Positions 28,159 to 37,743 of a stretch of 64,000 bases of DNA are shown here, piece by piece. Every line of letters starts with the position of its first letter. The first letter of the stretch is position 1. A program made the translations under genes and the position numbers. Location of the stretch: NCBI GenBank assembly GCA_023953695.1, contig JAMLJG010000005.1:1-64000 (forward strand). The letters run 5' to 3'. Source of the DNA: Kiritimatiellia bacterium. GTDB lineage: Bacteria; Verrucomicrobiota; Kiritimatiellia; CAIVKH01. The notes beneath the pieces were generated by a model. That model searched no databases, was not told the DNA's origin, and saw only the letters and a list, made by a program, of their open reading frames with translations.

Positions 28159-28857
28159 TTATCGTAAACCGCCCGGTCGGTCCAAGAACACGTTGGCGTT
28201 CTGGATTGGCGCAGCGGCCCTCAAGGCGTTTTGCAGTTCCGGCGCGCTGGTTTTCAGGCCGGTGAAGGTGATCTGCAGGTGCGTGACTCCGTCGCGGCTC
28301 GACGAGCTTTCCATCGCCGTCTTCCGCAGATGCTGCTTGAGGCAATCCTGTATTTTCGGCCATGCGGCGGCTGCATCTGCATCCGGGAGTTGCAGGACGA
28401 GCAGGCCATCGCGGCGGTGCTGGGTTACGCGGCGCGCGAGTTGAATGAGGAGCAGCGCCACAATGGCGATGGCGAGCAGAAGTCCCATGAATACGAAATT
28501 GAACGTGGCGGCGGAAACCGACGACGCGATGACGAGCATGATGAAGCCGACTTCTTCCGGCTCCTTGATCGGCGTGCGGAAGCGGATGATGGAGAGCGCG
28601 CCGAGCAAACCGAGGGAGAGCGGGATGGAGAGCTGCACCGCGATGAACAGCGTGGTGATGGAAATGGCGAGCAGCGGGAATGCGCGGTGGACCTGGCTGC
28701 CCGTGCCGCGCCGTTCGTAGAACCGGCGATAGAGCGCCGACGCGATGAATGCCGCGCCCAACGAGGTGAGCAGGGCGAGGACAAAGAGGGAGGGGTCGAG
28801 GTGATCTCGCACCTGTTGGAAATCTTCCAGGGCTTTGAATACGCTGGGACTTTTCAT
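28159..28857 (-). CDS. DUF4956 domain-containing membrane protein
   Basis: A 232-residue protein with about four transmembrane helices in the first 140 residues. The conserved DUF4956 core is visible as SLGLLGALSIIRFRTPIKEPEE, the region linking two helices, followed by a soluble C-terminal domain of roughly 90 residues with alternating strands and helices. It overlaps the VTC gene by ATGA upstream and is one base from the CotH gene downstream. DUF4956 proteins are very often next to VTC-type polyphosphate polymerases, but their activity is not established. Confidence 0.88.
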   Translation of the reverse strand: MKSPSVFKALEDFQQVRDHLDPSLFVLALLTSLGAAFIASALYRRFYERRGTGSQVHRAFPLLAISITTLFIAVQLSIPLSLGLLGALSIIRFRTPIKEPEEVGFIMLVIASSVSAATFNFVFMGLLLAIAIVALLLIQLARRVTQHRRDGLLVLQLPDADAAAAWPKIQDCLKQHLRKTAMESSSSRDGVTHLQITFTGLKTSAPELQNALRAAAPIQNANVFLDRPGGLR

Positions 28858-29582
28858 GCGGGCGCTCCTCCGAGAGACAAGATGCGAATGGCTTCACCAA
28901 ATTTTGAATAACTGCGCATCCGGAACCCCGCGTCATACAAGTGGCGGAGCCACGGAATTTCCACTTGAGCCGCGTCCTTATATTCGCAGACCGTGTCTGC
29001 GATGGAGAAGGGGGCGCCGAATGGAAAGAGATCCGGATGGAATCGGTGAACGCGAATGTTCCGATCCACTGCCACGCGACCTTCGGTGTAGGGGCAGCGG
29101 TAGCGGCAGCGTTGATAGGAAATGTGGATCGCGGGAATGCGCGAATCCGACATCCACGCGCCCAGCTCTGCATTCGCCATGCGCAAAACATCTCCCAGCG
29201 CGGGGTCGGTCAGGGGGGCGGAGGCCAACCACTGGCGGTTCAGTGACAATTTTTGCCGAATCTTGTGCCGCGCGCTCCCGATTCGGAACTTCACTTCGAG
29301 AAAAGCGGGTATTTCGTTGGACTCCGCCGCGCCGCGGTTGTCCCGATACCATCGGAGCCGAACCTTGTGTTTGAGATTGTCGCCATCCACTTTCTCGGCA
29401 AACGAGCGGAGCGAGCGGGTTTCGTAATAGATGCTGTGGATGGTGTTTTCCGGATAATCGCCGTCGGGAAGCAGGAGCTGATCCAACAACTGGATGGCCC
29501 GTTCCGCGCGAGAGGCTGATGCGATAAGCTTTCGCTCGTTCGTCAGTATCGGCTCATCCAAAATGGGGTTTGGGATCGTCAT
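28854..29582 (-). CDS. VTC domain polyphosphate polymerase-like protein
   Basis: The 242-residue protein matches the VTC domain, the tunnel-shaped triphosphate-processing fold that makes polyphosphate in yeast Vtc4. Visible elements are NERKLIAS near the start, YYETRSLRSFAEKVDG, the basic strand HKVRLRWYRD, FLEVKFR, SYQRCRYRC and a late VCEYKDA. These supply the alternating Lys/Arg and Glu residues that bind phosphate and metal. Whether it makes polyphosphate here or modifies another substrate is unknown. It is the first gene of the VTC-DUF4956-CotH unit and is divergent from the outer-membrane protein gene at 29765. Confidence 0.85.
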   Translation of the reverse strand: MTIPNPILDEPILTNERKLIASASRAERAIQLLDQLLLPDGDYPENTIHSIYYETRSLRSFAEKVDGDNLKHKVRLRWYRDNRGAAESNEIPAFLEVKFRIGSARHKIRQKLSLNRQWLASAPLTDPALGDVLRMANAELGAWMSDSRIPAIHISYQRCRYRCPYTEGRVAVDRNIRVHRFHPDLFPFGAPFSIADTVCEYKDAAQVEIPWLRHLYDAGFRMRSYSKFGEAIRILSLGGAPA

Positions 29583-29764
29583 CGCTTTGCGTCAGGCAGA
29601 TCGAGCGCCAACATATGCAGGAGTGCTTCTCTTCCGCAAACTCAAACTACGAAGCCGTACGTTCGCTGTTTTAGATTGTAGTGCGGGGCGACACTCACTA
29701 GGGTTTTTGCCGCTAGAGGGTGTGGAGGGTTTCTGCGCCCCTTGAACTTGTAGGAGGAATGTCA

Positions 29765-30493
29765 GTGAAGAAAACAGTTGTTTTGTCTGCGCTGTTGGCT
29801 TGCGCGACGAGTGTGTGGGCTGCGGATTCCGCTATTCAGCCGTCGGCTACCGAGTCATCCTTGCGCGGGTGGGAGATCGGAACGCGCGTCATTCACACTG
29901 AGTTGCAGAAAACCAAGCAGGGTCGCGGCACGCAGATCAATGGAGACTGGGGCGGCACCTATCTTGGTTCGCTCAACTACATTGATGAGGAACAGGACTA
30001 TGTTCCCAGCCGCATCTACATTCAGTATTTCTTCAGCGATTTTCTGGGCGCCGGCCTGTCGTACGACAAAATCGAGGCCAAAACCGGTGAGAAGAAACGC
30101 GGTGGCGATCCTGCGCTGAGCGGGCCCGGCGACGGCAATGTCGGCGGGGAAGGACCCATTGCCTATTTGGTTTGCCGCATTCCCAATAACTCCATCTTTG
30201 TTCCATTTGCGGAGGCGGGAGTGGCGTACTACTTCTCCTACTTTAATGAAAACGATTGGAGTGATGGAGGACGCCGCTTTATGAAGACCGAGGACACTGC
30301 GGCGCTGGTCCTCGCGATCGGGTGCGACGTCAAATTGACCGAGAATCTTTCGATCAACGCCTATCTCCGCACGGTTGAAGGTGTGGATATTGATACGGAG
30401 TCGTGGCGTCGCGGCGCTCATTCGCCCGAGCGGACCGGCTCGTTTCCCCTCGATTACTACGGTGTGGGCGTGGGCGTGAAGTACGCATTCTGA
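29765..30493 (+). CDS. Outer-membrane beta-barrel protein
   Basis: The 242-residue protein has a clear signal peptide (KKTVVLSALLACATSVWA, cut before ADS) and alternating amphipathic strands ending in VGVGVKYAF, a terminal phenylalanine typical of BAM-assembled barrels. AGGAGG at 29752-29757 is only one base from an ATG at 29759 but seven bases from the GTG at 29765, so I take the GTG as start. The family is not recognised; size suggests an eight- to ten-strand barrel. It is followed by a strong terminator and appears monocistronic. Confidence 0.8.
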   Translation: MKKTVVLSALLACATSVWAADSAIQPSATESSLRGWEIGTRVIHTELQKTKQGRGTQINGDWGGTYLGSLNYIDEEQDYVPSRIYIQYFFSDFLGAGLSYDKIEAKTGEKKRGGDPALSGPGDGNVGGEGPIAYLVCRIPNNSIFVPFAEAGVAYYFSYFNENDWSDGGRRFMKTEDTAALVLAIGCDVKLTENLSINAYLRTVEGVDIDTESWRRGAHSPERTGSFPLDYYGVGVGVKYAF

Positions 30494-30516
30494 TCCCCAC
30501 TCGCGATTTGTCCTTT

Positions 30517-30560
30517 AAGAGAGAGCCGTGCATGCCGCGCGGCTCTCTCTTTTCTTTCTC
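30517..30560 (+). terminator. Intrinsic terminator
   Basis: A perfect 12-bp stem (30517-30528 with 30540-30551), 11-base loop, then TTTCTTTCTC. It ends transcription of the outer-membrane protein gene and separates it from the amylase gene. Confidence 0.9.
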
Positions 30561-30800
30561 CCGCGCCCAGCGGCTCGGAATTTTTGATAAAAGTCGCGTA
30601 ATACGTTGGACAACAGCATGTTGTGGTTTTATTTAGAGTGTCTTTCGCGGCTCGCCTAGACGCGGTCGCGAAGTTTGGTTATTTTTTGCAAACATTTTGC
30701 TTCAACTTTTTGCGGCGTTACGTGTAGTGTGGTAAATCGTTTTACTTTTTGTGTCGGATTTCAGTTTGAAGTAGGGACTCGGATTTAGGGAGAGAAGATT
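30561..30800 (+). promoter_or_regulatory. AT-rich leader and probable promoter region of the amylase gene
   Basis: A 240-base AT-rich stretch, unusual in this GC-rich window, with T-runs around 30680-30715 and 30735-30755. It must contain the promoter of the large amylase gene because a terminator lies just upstream. Individual -35 and -10 boxes could not be assigned with confidence. GGGAGAGAAG at 30789-30798 directly before the ATG serves as ribosome-binding site. Confidence 0.45.
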
Positions 30801-33800
30801 ATGCAGCGTAGATATTCCTTTCTAGCGGCGCTCGTGTGCGCGCTGACGGTCATGTTCGGCACGGCGCGTGGCGAAGTGATGATGCAGTGGTTTGAAACCG
30901 ACTGGGACGAGATGTATCAGAAGCTGCCGCGCGCGGCACTGGCGGGCTATGACAGCCTCTGGGTTCCGCCGCCGACCAAGGCTCCGATTGGCGCGAGCAC
31001 GAAGTGGGCGAACGTGGGCTATAACCTCTACGATCGCTTCGACATTGGCGATGTGCCGCAGCGCGGAACGCTGGAAACGCGCTACGGGTCGCGCGGTTCT
31101 CTGCGCGCGATGGTGGACAACGCGCACAATCTCGGCATTAAGATCATTCCCGATATTGTGATGAACCACAACGCCAACGGGCCGGACTTCCGCGAATATC
31201 CGGGCATGCGACCGACTGACTTTCACGTGCAGTGGCAGGAGGGTTATGTCAACACACTGAACTTCAAGCGCGCGCCGCGCATGGATCAGTGGTATCACAA
31301 CGAAGGGTATGGCGGCACGATGTGGATGGACCTCGCGGGTCTGGCCGACATCCGCACGGAAGATCACCCGCTCAACGGAGATCCCAAGCGCTTCACCGGA
31401 GAGAAGTACGGCTTCAACTTTGTGGATGGGACTTCGTACTTCCGCCACATTGGTCAATATGACCTCTATCCCTACGCCTACACGAACGAGCTCGCGTCTG
31501 AAATGCTCTATCGCTGGATCGTCTGGCTCGGCAATGCGATGGACTACGACGGCCTTCGATTGGATGCGGGCAAACATGTGCCCTACGAGTTTTTCGGCTG
31601 GAAGGGGAGCGGATTCCTCCATGAGGCTCAGTGGAACTACACGCAGCGCCGCGGCTACAACTTCGGCGGGAATCCGAGCGATCTGTTCGCGAACGATCGC
31701 GACCGCACCAACGCCTTCATCTTTGCCGAAATCCTCTCGCCGTGGAGCGAAATTGAATACTGGTATGGTCAGGGGAACCGCAATCCGATGCGGTTTCTGG
31801 ACTATGGGATGAAAAAGACGGCTGACGGCGCGTTCACCGGGAATATGGGTGGACTCGGCGCATATGGCAGCGACTTTGGCCCCAACGCAGGTGTGGCTTA
31901 TGTTTGGGGTCATGATGAAGGGCCTCCGGGAAACTCGAAGATCAACATGGCCTATGCCTACATCTTGTCGCATGTCGGCGTGCCGATGGTGTACTATACG
32001 GGCAACAACATAACGTGGGACAACTATGGTCGCGGCGCCTACGACCCGGGGAATCCGACAAAGAACAAGACTTGGATGATTCCCGGTTATGACAGCCATG
32101 TGTTGGGCGAGGGCTCCGGCAACCCTGGCGCGATCATGAATCTTGTCTGGCTCAACCAGAATTTCGCGCGCGGTGGCGAGTGGAAGCGGTGGGACAATGA
32201 CGGCGACTTCTTCGCGCTCGAACGCTTTGACGATTTGAACGGCAATGGCCAGCCGGACTCGGGCGAGGGCATCATGGTGCTCGCTCTGAATGACACGGGC
32301 AGCGACATGACGAAGAACCTCGATGTCTCCTTCCCGAACGGCACGGTTCTCAAGGATTACACGGGCAACAACATGAACCAGGTGACTGTGAGCGGTGGAA
32401 AGGCGAACATCACTGTTCCGGGCAACGGCGGCCAAGGCTGGGTCGTCTATGCTCCTTTGTCTGCGGATGGCCTTGTGATTTCTGTTAAGGACGGCGCATC
32501 TGCGGCCGGTACGGTGGCGTGGGTGCATCCCTCGGGCGAGCACGCGAACGATCTAACACAGGAAGTGCTGCGCGTGACGAACAACACCGTCACGATCGAA
32601 GGCCTTGTGACGCAGGTTCCTTCGGGCATCAATGTGGACAACTTGATGATGCAGTGGGGTGGCGGCCGCCAGCTGCCCGTGACGAACTGGTTTGATCAGA
32701 ACCGCGGTCGCGTCTCGGGTCGGTTCCACAACATGAACCGCAACAACGCAACGAACTACTCGCTGACGTTCTCCACGACGAACCTCCCCGAAGGGTTGAA
32801 CATTGTCAAAGTGCGCGCGTTCACTGAGCGCCCGAGCGGTTATTCCGCGATCTACAATACGCAGTCGAAGGTCATCTATGTGGACCGCCACGGTCCGGAC
32901 CTTGTGTTGGATGTCCCCTCGACATTCAAGGGCGATGCGGTTCTGCACATTTCCAACCCCGACTTCACGGCCTACGAAGTTTTTGTGAAAGTTGACGGCG
33001 GCTCCGAGGTCAAAGCCGATATGGTGATGAAGGGCACATTCCGCTATGCGCTTACGGGCCTCTCTGCGGGCAGCCATACCATCACGGTGCGCGCAACAGA
33101 GTATAACTATGCGAGCACGCGTACGCAAATCAATCAGAGCACATCGGTCACCTCGGTGACGGCTCAAGCCAAGGACGCTGGGTCGCTGGCATTGGCGATT
33201 GACGATGCCGACAAGACGCCGGGCGATAACATTGCCGAGCTACCCTTCTTTAAGGTCATTGCCTCGGGCCACTCCGGGAGCGCGAAGTTGTATTGGGATG
33301 GCTATGAACTCCCTTGGAACGGCGGCAACGGAACCAATATCTTCAACGGCGAAATCGTTCGCCGCGACAATCAGGGGCGCGTGGAAACCAATCGTCTTTG
33401 GGGCAATTTTGTTAACGGGCCTCATATCTTTGAGTTGAGGCAGGGCAGCGACGTCGTCGCGAAGCGCGTTGTCTTCAATCTCTATGGCGCAAACCATGTG
33501 GATTCCGATGGCGATGGATTGCCGGACAATGTTGAGATACCCTACTTTGATCAGGGTGCGCCCGGTCCCGACCAATTCTATCCTGGCGATAGCAATGGCA
33601 ATTTTGTTCCCGATCCTGGCGAGAGCTGGGGCCGCCTGAATCCGTACAACCACTCGACGTTTTTCTCGACTCAATGGGATGATCGCAACGACTTTGATGG
33701 CGATGGATTCTCCAACGGGGAAGAAGTGCGCGCAGGTTACTTCGAAGACGGAAACGCATATAAGTACAACATTTACAGCGCGAGCTCGAAGCCTTCGGGA

Positions 33801-36800
33801 CCTCCGGGCACCCAACCCTCTTCCGCGTCAGCCGTTCCGGGAATCGCGGTTCCTGGAGAGAATATTACGATTACCTATAGTCCGAATGATGGCGCTTTGA
33901 AGTCAGTCGGACAGGTGGTAATGCATGTGGGTCACTCCAAGCGCACGATGGGTTCGTGGCAGGACGTCCTCGATATTTCGATGAGCAAGTCCGGCACGAA
34001 TTGGACTGCGGTCTATGCGGTGTCAAACAACGCGACATCGGTTGATGTGACGTTCTTTGATGGCGGCTCGACATGGGACGGCCGAGATTGGCAATTCCAA
34101 GTGGCGGGCGCGTCGTCGAATCGGTTTGTGATGGATGCGGCCCTCGACTCGTCGGCTTATGAGATTGCCGAGTATAACGGCATGAAACTCTGGGCGGCCG
34201 TGCGCGGCACGAAGCTCTACGTTGCGACGTGGGGAACGGGCCCATACAGCGGCATCACGAACGATCACTTCATCATGATCGGCAAAGACATCGGCGATGC
34301 GACGCCGAACCCGTGGGTAAAGCAGGGATATACCTTCCTGGGCACGAATTTCCTCTACCTCGGCGCTGAGGGTGGGAATCAGTGGTCGGGATGGTTCAAT
34401 TCTGCCGATCCCAATGCGGTGAGCAGCAATTCGAATTTGAATGGTACCTACAACTACCTCGAGGGCGAGATTGACCTCGTGGACCAATTCGGATCAACCC
34501 CGGCCGCCCTCTATATTGCCGTGGGCGTGTTTGCGGGTAATGATGGCGATCCGATGGTCGCTCAAGTTCCCGCTCGATGGGGCGATAACAACTCGAACAT
34601 TGAAGTGACCGAACTTCTGCGCGTTCCGCTCGCTTCCATTCGCGACGAAGACGGCGATGGCAACTTCGATGGCGGCAGTCCCATGCTGTGGACGGTGGTC
34701 AATGGCAACACGAATGATGCCAACTACGGCCTGCGCCGCTTCTTCCTCGACGAATTGCGCAACGATCAGGAGCAGCTCACAGTCATTCTCCAGCCGAATG
34801 CGGGCGGGACAAATGTCGTGACGGCGGTCGAATTGTTCTCGAACCTCAATCGTCGCGATCGCGCGAAATTGCCGGGCGATGAAGACCCGAACGATGTCAC
34901 AACCACCTCGCTGGATACCTACTATCTTGCGTACACGATGAACGACATCGGCGGCGGCCGCTACTCGGTGACGGTGCCGGTGAACCGCACGGGAGTCTAT
35001 CGCATCAACGCCCGCTACAAGATCAATAACGGACCGTGGCGCTATTACACAGACAACGGCTTGCGCCGCGACACGGCGGTCGTTGTTTCCCCGAAGAAGG
35101 CGCTCGACACGACGGTCTATGAACTCAATCCGCTGACCGCGGAGGCCAAGACGGATCAATTCGCGGGCCGTTCGACGTTCCGCAATATGTACTTGGACGA
35201 CAATGACCGCCCGAACGGCATCAGCACGAACAAGCTCAAGCAGCTCGGTGTGAATATGGTCTGGCTCCAGCCGATCCATCCGATCGGAACGGTCGGCCGA
35301 GACATTGACCCGTCCACGAGCCTCCCGTACGACCCGGGATCGCCGTATGCGGTGAAGGACTACTGGCAGGTCAATCCAGTGCTCGGCACGGACAACACGG
35401 CCGCCTCGGCGCTCCAGGAGTTTACCAACTTCGTGCACCAATACGATGCCAATGGCATTGGCGTCATGCTGGATGGCACCTTCAATCACTCGGCATGGGA
35501 TGCCCAAGTCGGCCAGATGGCTGTGGAAATGGACCTGAAAAACAACCAGGGCGTCACGCTCAATCCATCCGACCTGATCTCTTCGGTTCGCGTCGGTTGG
35601 TATTCCAAGCGCGATAGCTACGGTGAGCCCGCGACCTATTTCAATTCAACGGGCGACACAGACATTGCAGTCGCTCCGGATCGCTTCGATTTCGGCAAGT
35701 GGAATGACGCGGCGGACTTCCTCTTCGGCAAGTATGATGCGTTGGTTCAGAAGGCGCCGGCGAATACGAACTGGACGTGGAGCAGCGGCTGGTCTCAGCG
35801 CTATTTGCGCGAAGATGATCGCTTCGAAGGATACTCCACCGATGCCACGCGCGAGCTGTGGGAATACTTTGCGAATTATCCCATCTACTGGCTGGAAAAG
35901 ACGGGCCATCCCGTTGGCACACCAAAGAGCGAATCCTACAAGGGTATTGATGGGCTGCGCTGCGACTTTGCGCAGGGCCTTCCGAATCAGTTCTGGGAAT
36001 ATGCGATCAACAAGACGCGCACCGTCAAGTGGGACTTCTTGTTCATGGCGGAGTCGCTCGATGGCTACAGCACGGTGAACGGCTCGAACCGCCACGGTGT
36101 CGGCTATCGTTCGGCGCGCCAGTTTGACATTCTGAACGAGAACATTCTCTACCTCTGGCGCAATGACTTCTTCAACTATCGCACCTATCCGGATCAGACG
36201 AACTCGAACCCGAACCGCAAGACGGGGGTCATCTTCAATGCCTTCGACGTTCGCAAGAATGCGTTTGAGATGTCGCCGGTGCTGTTGAACCTCGTGTCGC
36301 ATGACGAGATCTTCCCCACGGACGATCAGTGGAGCCTCGCCTACGCCTACGCCATCAACGGCGCCATGGATGGCGTTCCGATGCTGTTCTATGGCCAGGA
36401 AAGCGGAGCGCAGAACGACTACACCAATTACAATGCGCGGTCGGACTTCGGGATTGACGCGAAGAACAACTTCGCGCGCTACGAATTGAACTTCGGCAAG
36501 TCCATTCCGCACTTCAAGCGATACAACCACATGACGAATATCTGGAATGCGTCGTGGTCGTCTCAGTTGCGCGCGACCTACAATCGCATCAACTGGGCCC
36601 GCATGAACTCGCCCGCGCTGCGCTCGCAACAGAATTACTTCCTGGCGGACAAGGCGACGACGAATTGGAACCCGGATATCTTTGCCGTCGCGAAATTCCA
36701 GAAGCCGGGTGTTTCGGCGGCCACGCAGGATGTCGTGTTCGCATTTGTGAACAACGACTTCCGCGCGAATCAATCGCGCGCGGCGAGCTTCAAGGTGGAC

Positions 36801-37718
36801 GCCACAGTGGATGGCAACAACTGGTTCGGTATTAATCCGACCCACCTCTATAACGTTGTTGACATCGCCTCGACGAATCCTGTCCAGACCTTGTGGCCAT
36901 CGAACTATCCGGGCAGCAAGATCATCTCGGAAGGCATCTACGTCGGTTTCCATACGAACGCGTCGTTCTACGGTGGTCAAGTGCAGTATATCCGCCTTCT
37001 CGACATCACGGCGGGCATGACCCCGACGAATGTCAACGACATGTTCCGCGATGAACCCCGGCTTGCCCCACCCGTTCTCACGGGATTGTCGAACCGCTCC
37101 GTGAATGTGAGCAACACGCTCTCCTTCGCTGTGACGTTCACGAAGGAGCCTGCCGATGTCGTGACGCTGAGTGTGCAGAGCACGCTTGCCCCGGATCATT
37201 GGAGCTTCAGCGGCACGAACTTCACGTTCTCGCCGGTGGCTTCGGAGATCGGGCCGCATTCCTTCCTGTTCAAAGCACAGGGCATTGACGGCTTTGATGA
37301 GAAGCTCATCACCATCACGGTGTTGCCGCAGAATCAAGACCCCACGGCTTATGAGCAGTGGGCGCAGGACAATGGAGTGGACCCGGATGGCCCCAATGGC
37401 GCTCCGACGGAAGATTACGACAATGATGGCATCACAAACGAAGAAGAGTTCTGGGCGGATACGTCACCTACCAATTCGGCTTCGTTCCCGCAGATCAAAG
37501 CGATCACTCTGTCGGGCCAGACTGTGAATGTTCAGGTGGACAAGGCGGGCGTGTCCCCGCGCATCTACGTCATTCACTCGGCGACGGGTTTGGTGGGGAA
37601 CGCCTTCGGGTGGTCGGTGCTGGGCACGAACAATAGCACGACGGGCATCCTTCCGATCAACAATCCGGACGATCCGGTGAAGCTCTTCAAGGTCACCGTC
37701 TATCCGCAGGGCCAATAG
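30801..37718 (+). CDS. Giant secreted protein with two GH13 alpha-amylase family modules
   Basis: The 2305-residue protein has a signal peptide (FLAALVCALTVMFGTARG). Module 1 shows the GH13 regions DIVMNHN (about residue 118), DGLRLDAGKH (about 250), FAEIL (about 308) and WGHDEG (about 370). Module 2 shows LDGTFNHSAW (about 1558), DGLRCDFAQG (about 1718), FMAESLDG (about 1748) and LVSHDEIF (about 1832). Each keeps the nucleophile Asp, acid Glu and transition-state Asp. Between them lie beta-rich modules and DSDGDGLPD and DFDGDGFSN calcium-binding repeats; the C-terminus has an Ig-like domain and DYDNDGITN. It likely degrades extracellular alpha-glucans such as starch, glycogen or pullulan; linkage specificity of each module is unknown. 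Confidence 0.9.
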   Translation: MQRRYSFLAALVCALTVMFGTARGEVMMQWFETDWDEMYQKLPRAALAGYDSLWVPPPTKAPIGASTKWANVGYNLYDRFDIGDVPQRGTLETRYGSRGSLRAMVDNAHNLGIKIIPDIVMNHNANGPDFREYPGMRPTDFHVQWQEGYVNTLNFKRAPRMDQWYHNEGYGGTMWMDLAGLADIRTEDHPLNGDPKRFTGEKYGFNFVDGTSYFRHIGQYDLYPYAYTNELASEMLYRWIVWLGNAMDYDGLRLDAGKHVPYEFFGWKGSGFLHEAQWNYTQRRGYNFGGNPSDLFANDRDRTNAFIFAEILSPWSEIEYWYGQGNRNPMRFLDYGMKKTADGAFTGNMGGLGAYGSDFGPNAGVAYVWGHDEGPPGNSKINMAYAYILSHVGVPMVYYTGNNITWDNYGRGAYDPGNPTKNKTWMIPGYDSHVLGEGSGNPGAIMNLVWLNQNFARGGEWKRWDNDGDFFALERFDDLNGNGQPDSGEGIMVLALNDTGSDMTKNLDVSFPNGTVLKDYTGNNMNQVTVSGGKANITVPGNGGQGWVVYAPLSADGLVISVKDGASAAGTVAWVHPSGEHANDLTQEVLRVTNNTVTIEGLVTQVPSGINVDNLMMQWGGGRQLPVTNWFDQNRGRVSGRFHNMNRNNATNYSLTFSTTNLPEGLNIVKVRAFTERPSGYSAIYNTQSKVIYVDRHGPDLVLDVPSTFKGDAVLHISNPDFTAYEVFVKVDGGSEVKADMVMKGTFRYALTGLSAGSHTITVRATEYNYASTRTQINQSTSVTSVTAQAKDAGSLALAIDDADKTPGDNIAELPFFKVIASGHSGSAKLYWDGYELPWNGGNGTNIFNGEIVRRDNQGRVETNRLWGNFVNGPHIFELRQGSDVVAKRVVFNLYGANHVDSDGDGLPDNVEIPYFDQGAPGPDQFYPGDSNGNFVPDPGESWGRLNPYNHSTFFSTQWDDRNDFDGDGFSNGEEVRAGYFEDGNAYKYNIYSASSKPSGPPGTQPSSASAVPGIAVPGENITITYSPNDGALKSVGQVVMHVGHSKRTMGSWQDVLDISMSKSGTNWTAVYAVSNNATSVDVTFFDGGSTWDGRDWQFQVAGASSNRFVMDAALDSSAYEIAEYNGMKLWAAVRGTKLYVATWGTGPYSGITNDHFIMIGKDIGDATPNPWVKQGYTFLGTNFLYLGAEGGNQWSGWFNSADPNAVSSNSNLNGTYNYLEGEIDLVDQFGSTPAALYIAVGVFAGNDGDPMVAQVPARWGDNNSNIEVTELLRVPLASIRDEDGDGNFDGGSPMLWTVVNGNTNDANYGLRRFFLDELRNDQEQLTVILQPNAGGTNVVTAVELFSNLNRRDRAKLPGDEDPNDVTTTSLDTYYLAYTMNDIGGGRYSVTVPVNRTGVYRINARYKINNGPWRYYTDNGLRRDTAVVVSPKKALDTTVYELNPLTAEAKTDQFAGRSTFRNMYLDDNDRPNGISTNKLKQLGVNMVWLQPIHPIGTVGRDIDPSTSLPYDPGSPYAVKDYWQVNPVLGTDNTAASALQEFTNFVHQYDANGIGVMLDGTFNHSAWDAQVGQMAVEMDLKNNQGVTLNPSDLISSVRVGWYSKRDSYGEPATYFNSTGDTDIAVAPDRFDFGKWNDAADFLFGKYDALVQKAPANTNWTWSSGWSQRYLREDDRFEGYSTDATRELWEYFANYPIYWLEKTGHPVGTPKSESYKGIDGLRCDFAQGLPNQFWEYAINKTRTVKWDFLFMAESLDGYSTVNGSNRHGVGYRSARQFDILNENILYLWRNDFFNYRTYPDQTNSNPNRKTGVIFNAFDVRKNAFEMSPVLLNLVSHDEIFPTDDQWSLAYAYAINGAMDGVPMLFYGQESGAQNDYTNYNARSDFGIDAKNNFARYELNFGKSIPHFKRYNHMTNIWNASWSSQLRATYNRINWARMNSPALRSQQNYFLADKATTNWNPDIFAVAKFQKPGVSAATQDVVFAFVNNDFRANQSRAASFKVDATVDGNNWFGINPTHLYNVVDIASTNPVQTLWPSNYPGSKIISEGIYVGFHTNASFYGGQVQYIRLLDITAGMTPTNVNDMFRDEPRLAPPVLTGLSNRSVNVSNTLSFAVTFTKEPADVVTLSVQSTLAPDHWSFSGTNFTFSPVASEIGPHSFLFKAQGIDGFDEKLITITVLPQNQDPTAYEQWAQDNGVDPDGPNGAPTEDYDNDGITNEEEFWADTSPTNSASFPQIKAITLSGQTVNVQVDKAGVSPRIYVIHSATGLVGNAFGWSVLGTNNSTTGILPINNPDDPVKLFKVTVYPQGQ

Positions 37719-37743
37719 AGGCCCTGCGCGAGAGGGGAGAGTC

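Noticed and set aside
30822-32543. 573-codon frame antisense to the amylase gene
   Set aside because: Mirror of a real GH13 gene with strong motifs; the antisense product is rich in R, H and V with no family features.
35646-37337. 563-codon frame antisense to the second amylase module
   Set aside because: Same reasoning: codon-bias shadow opposite a gene with complete catalytic motifs.
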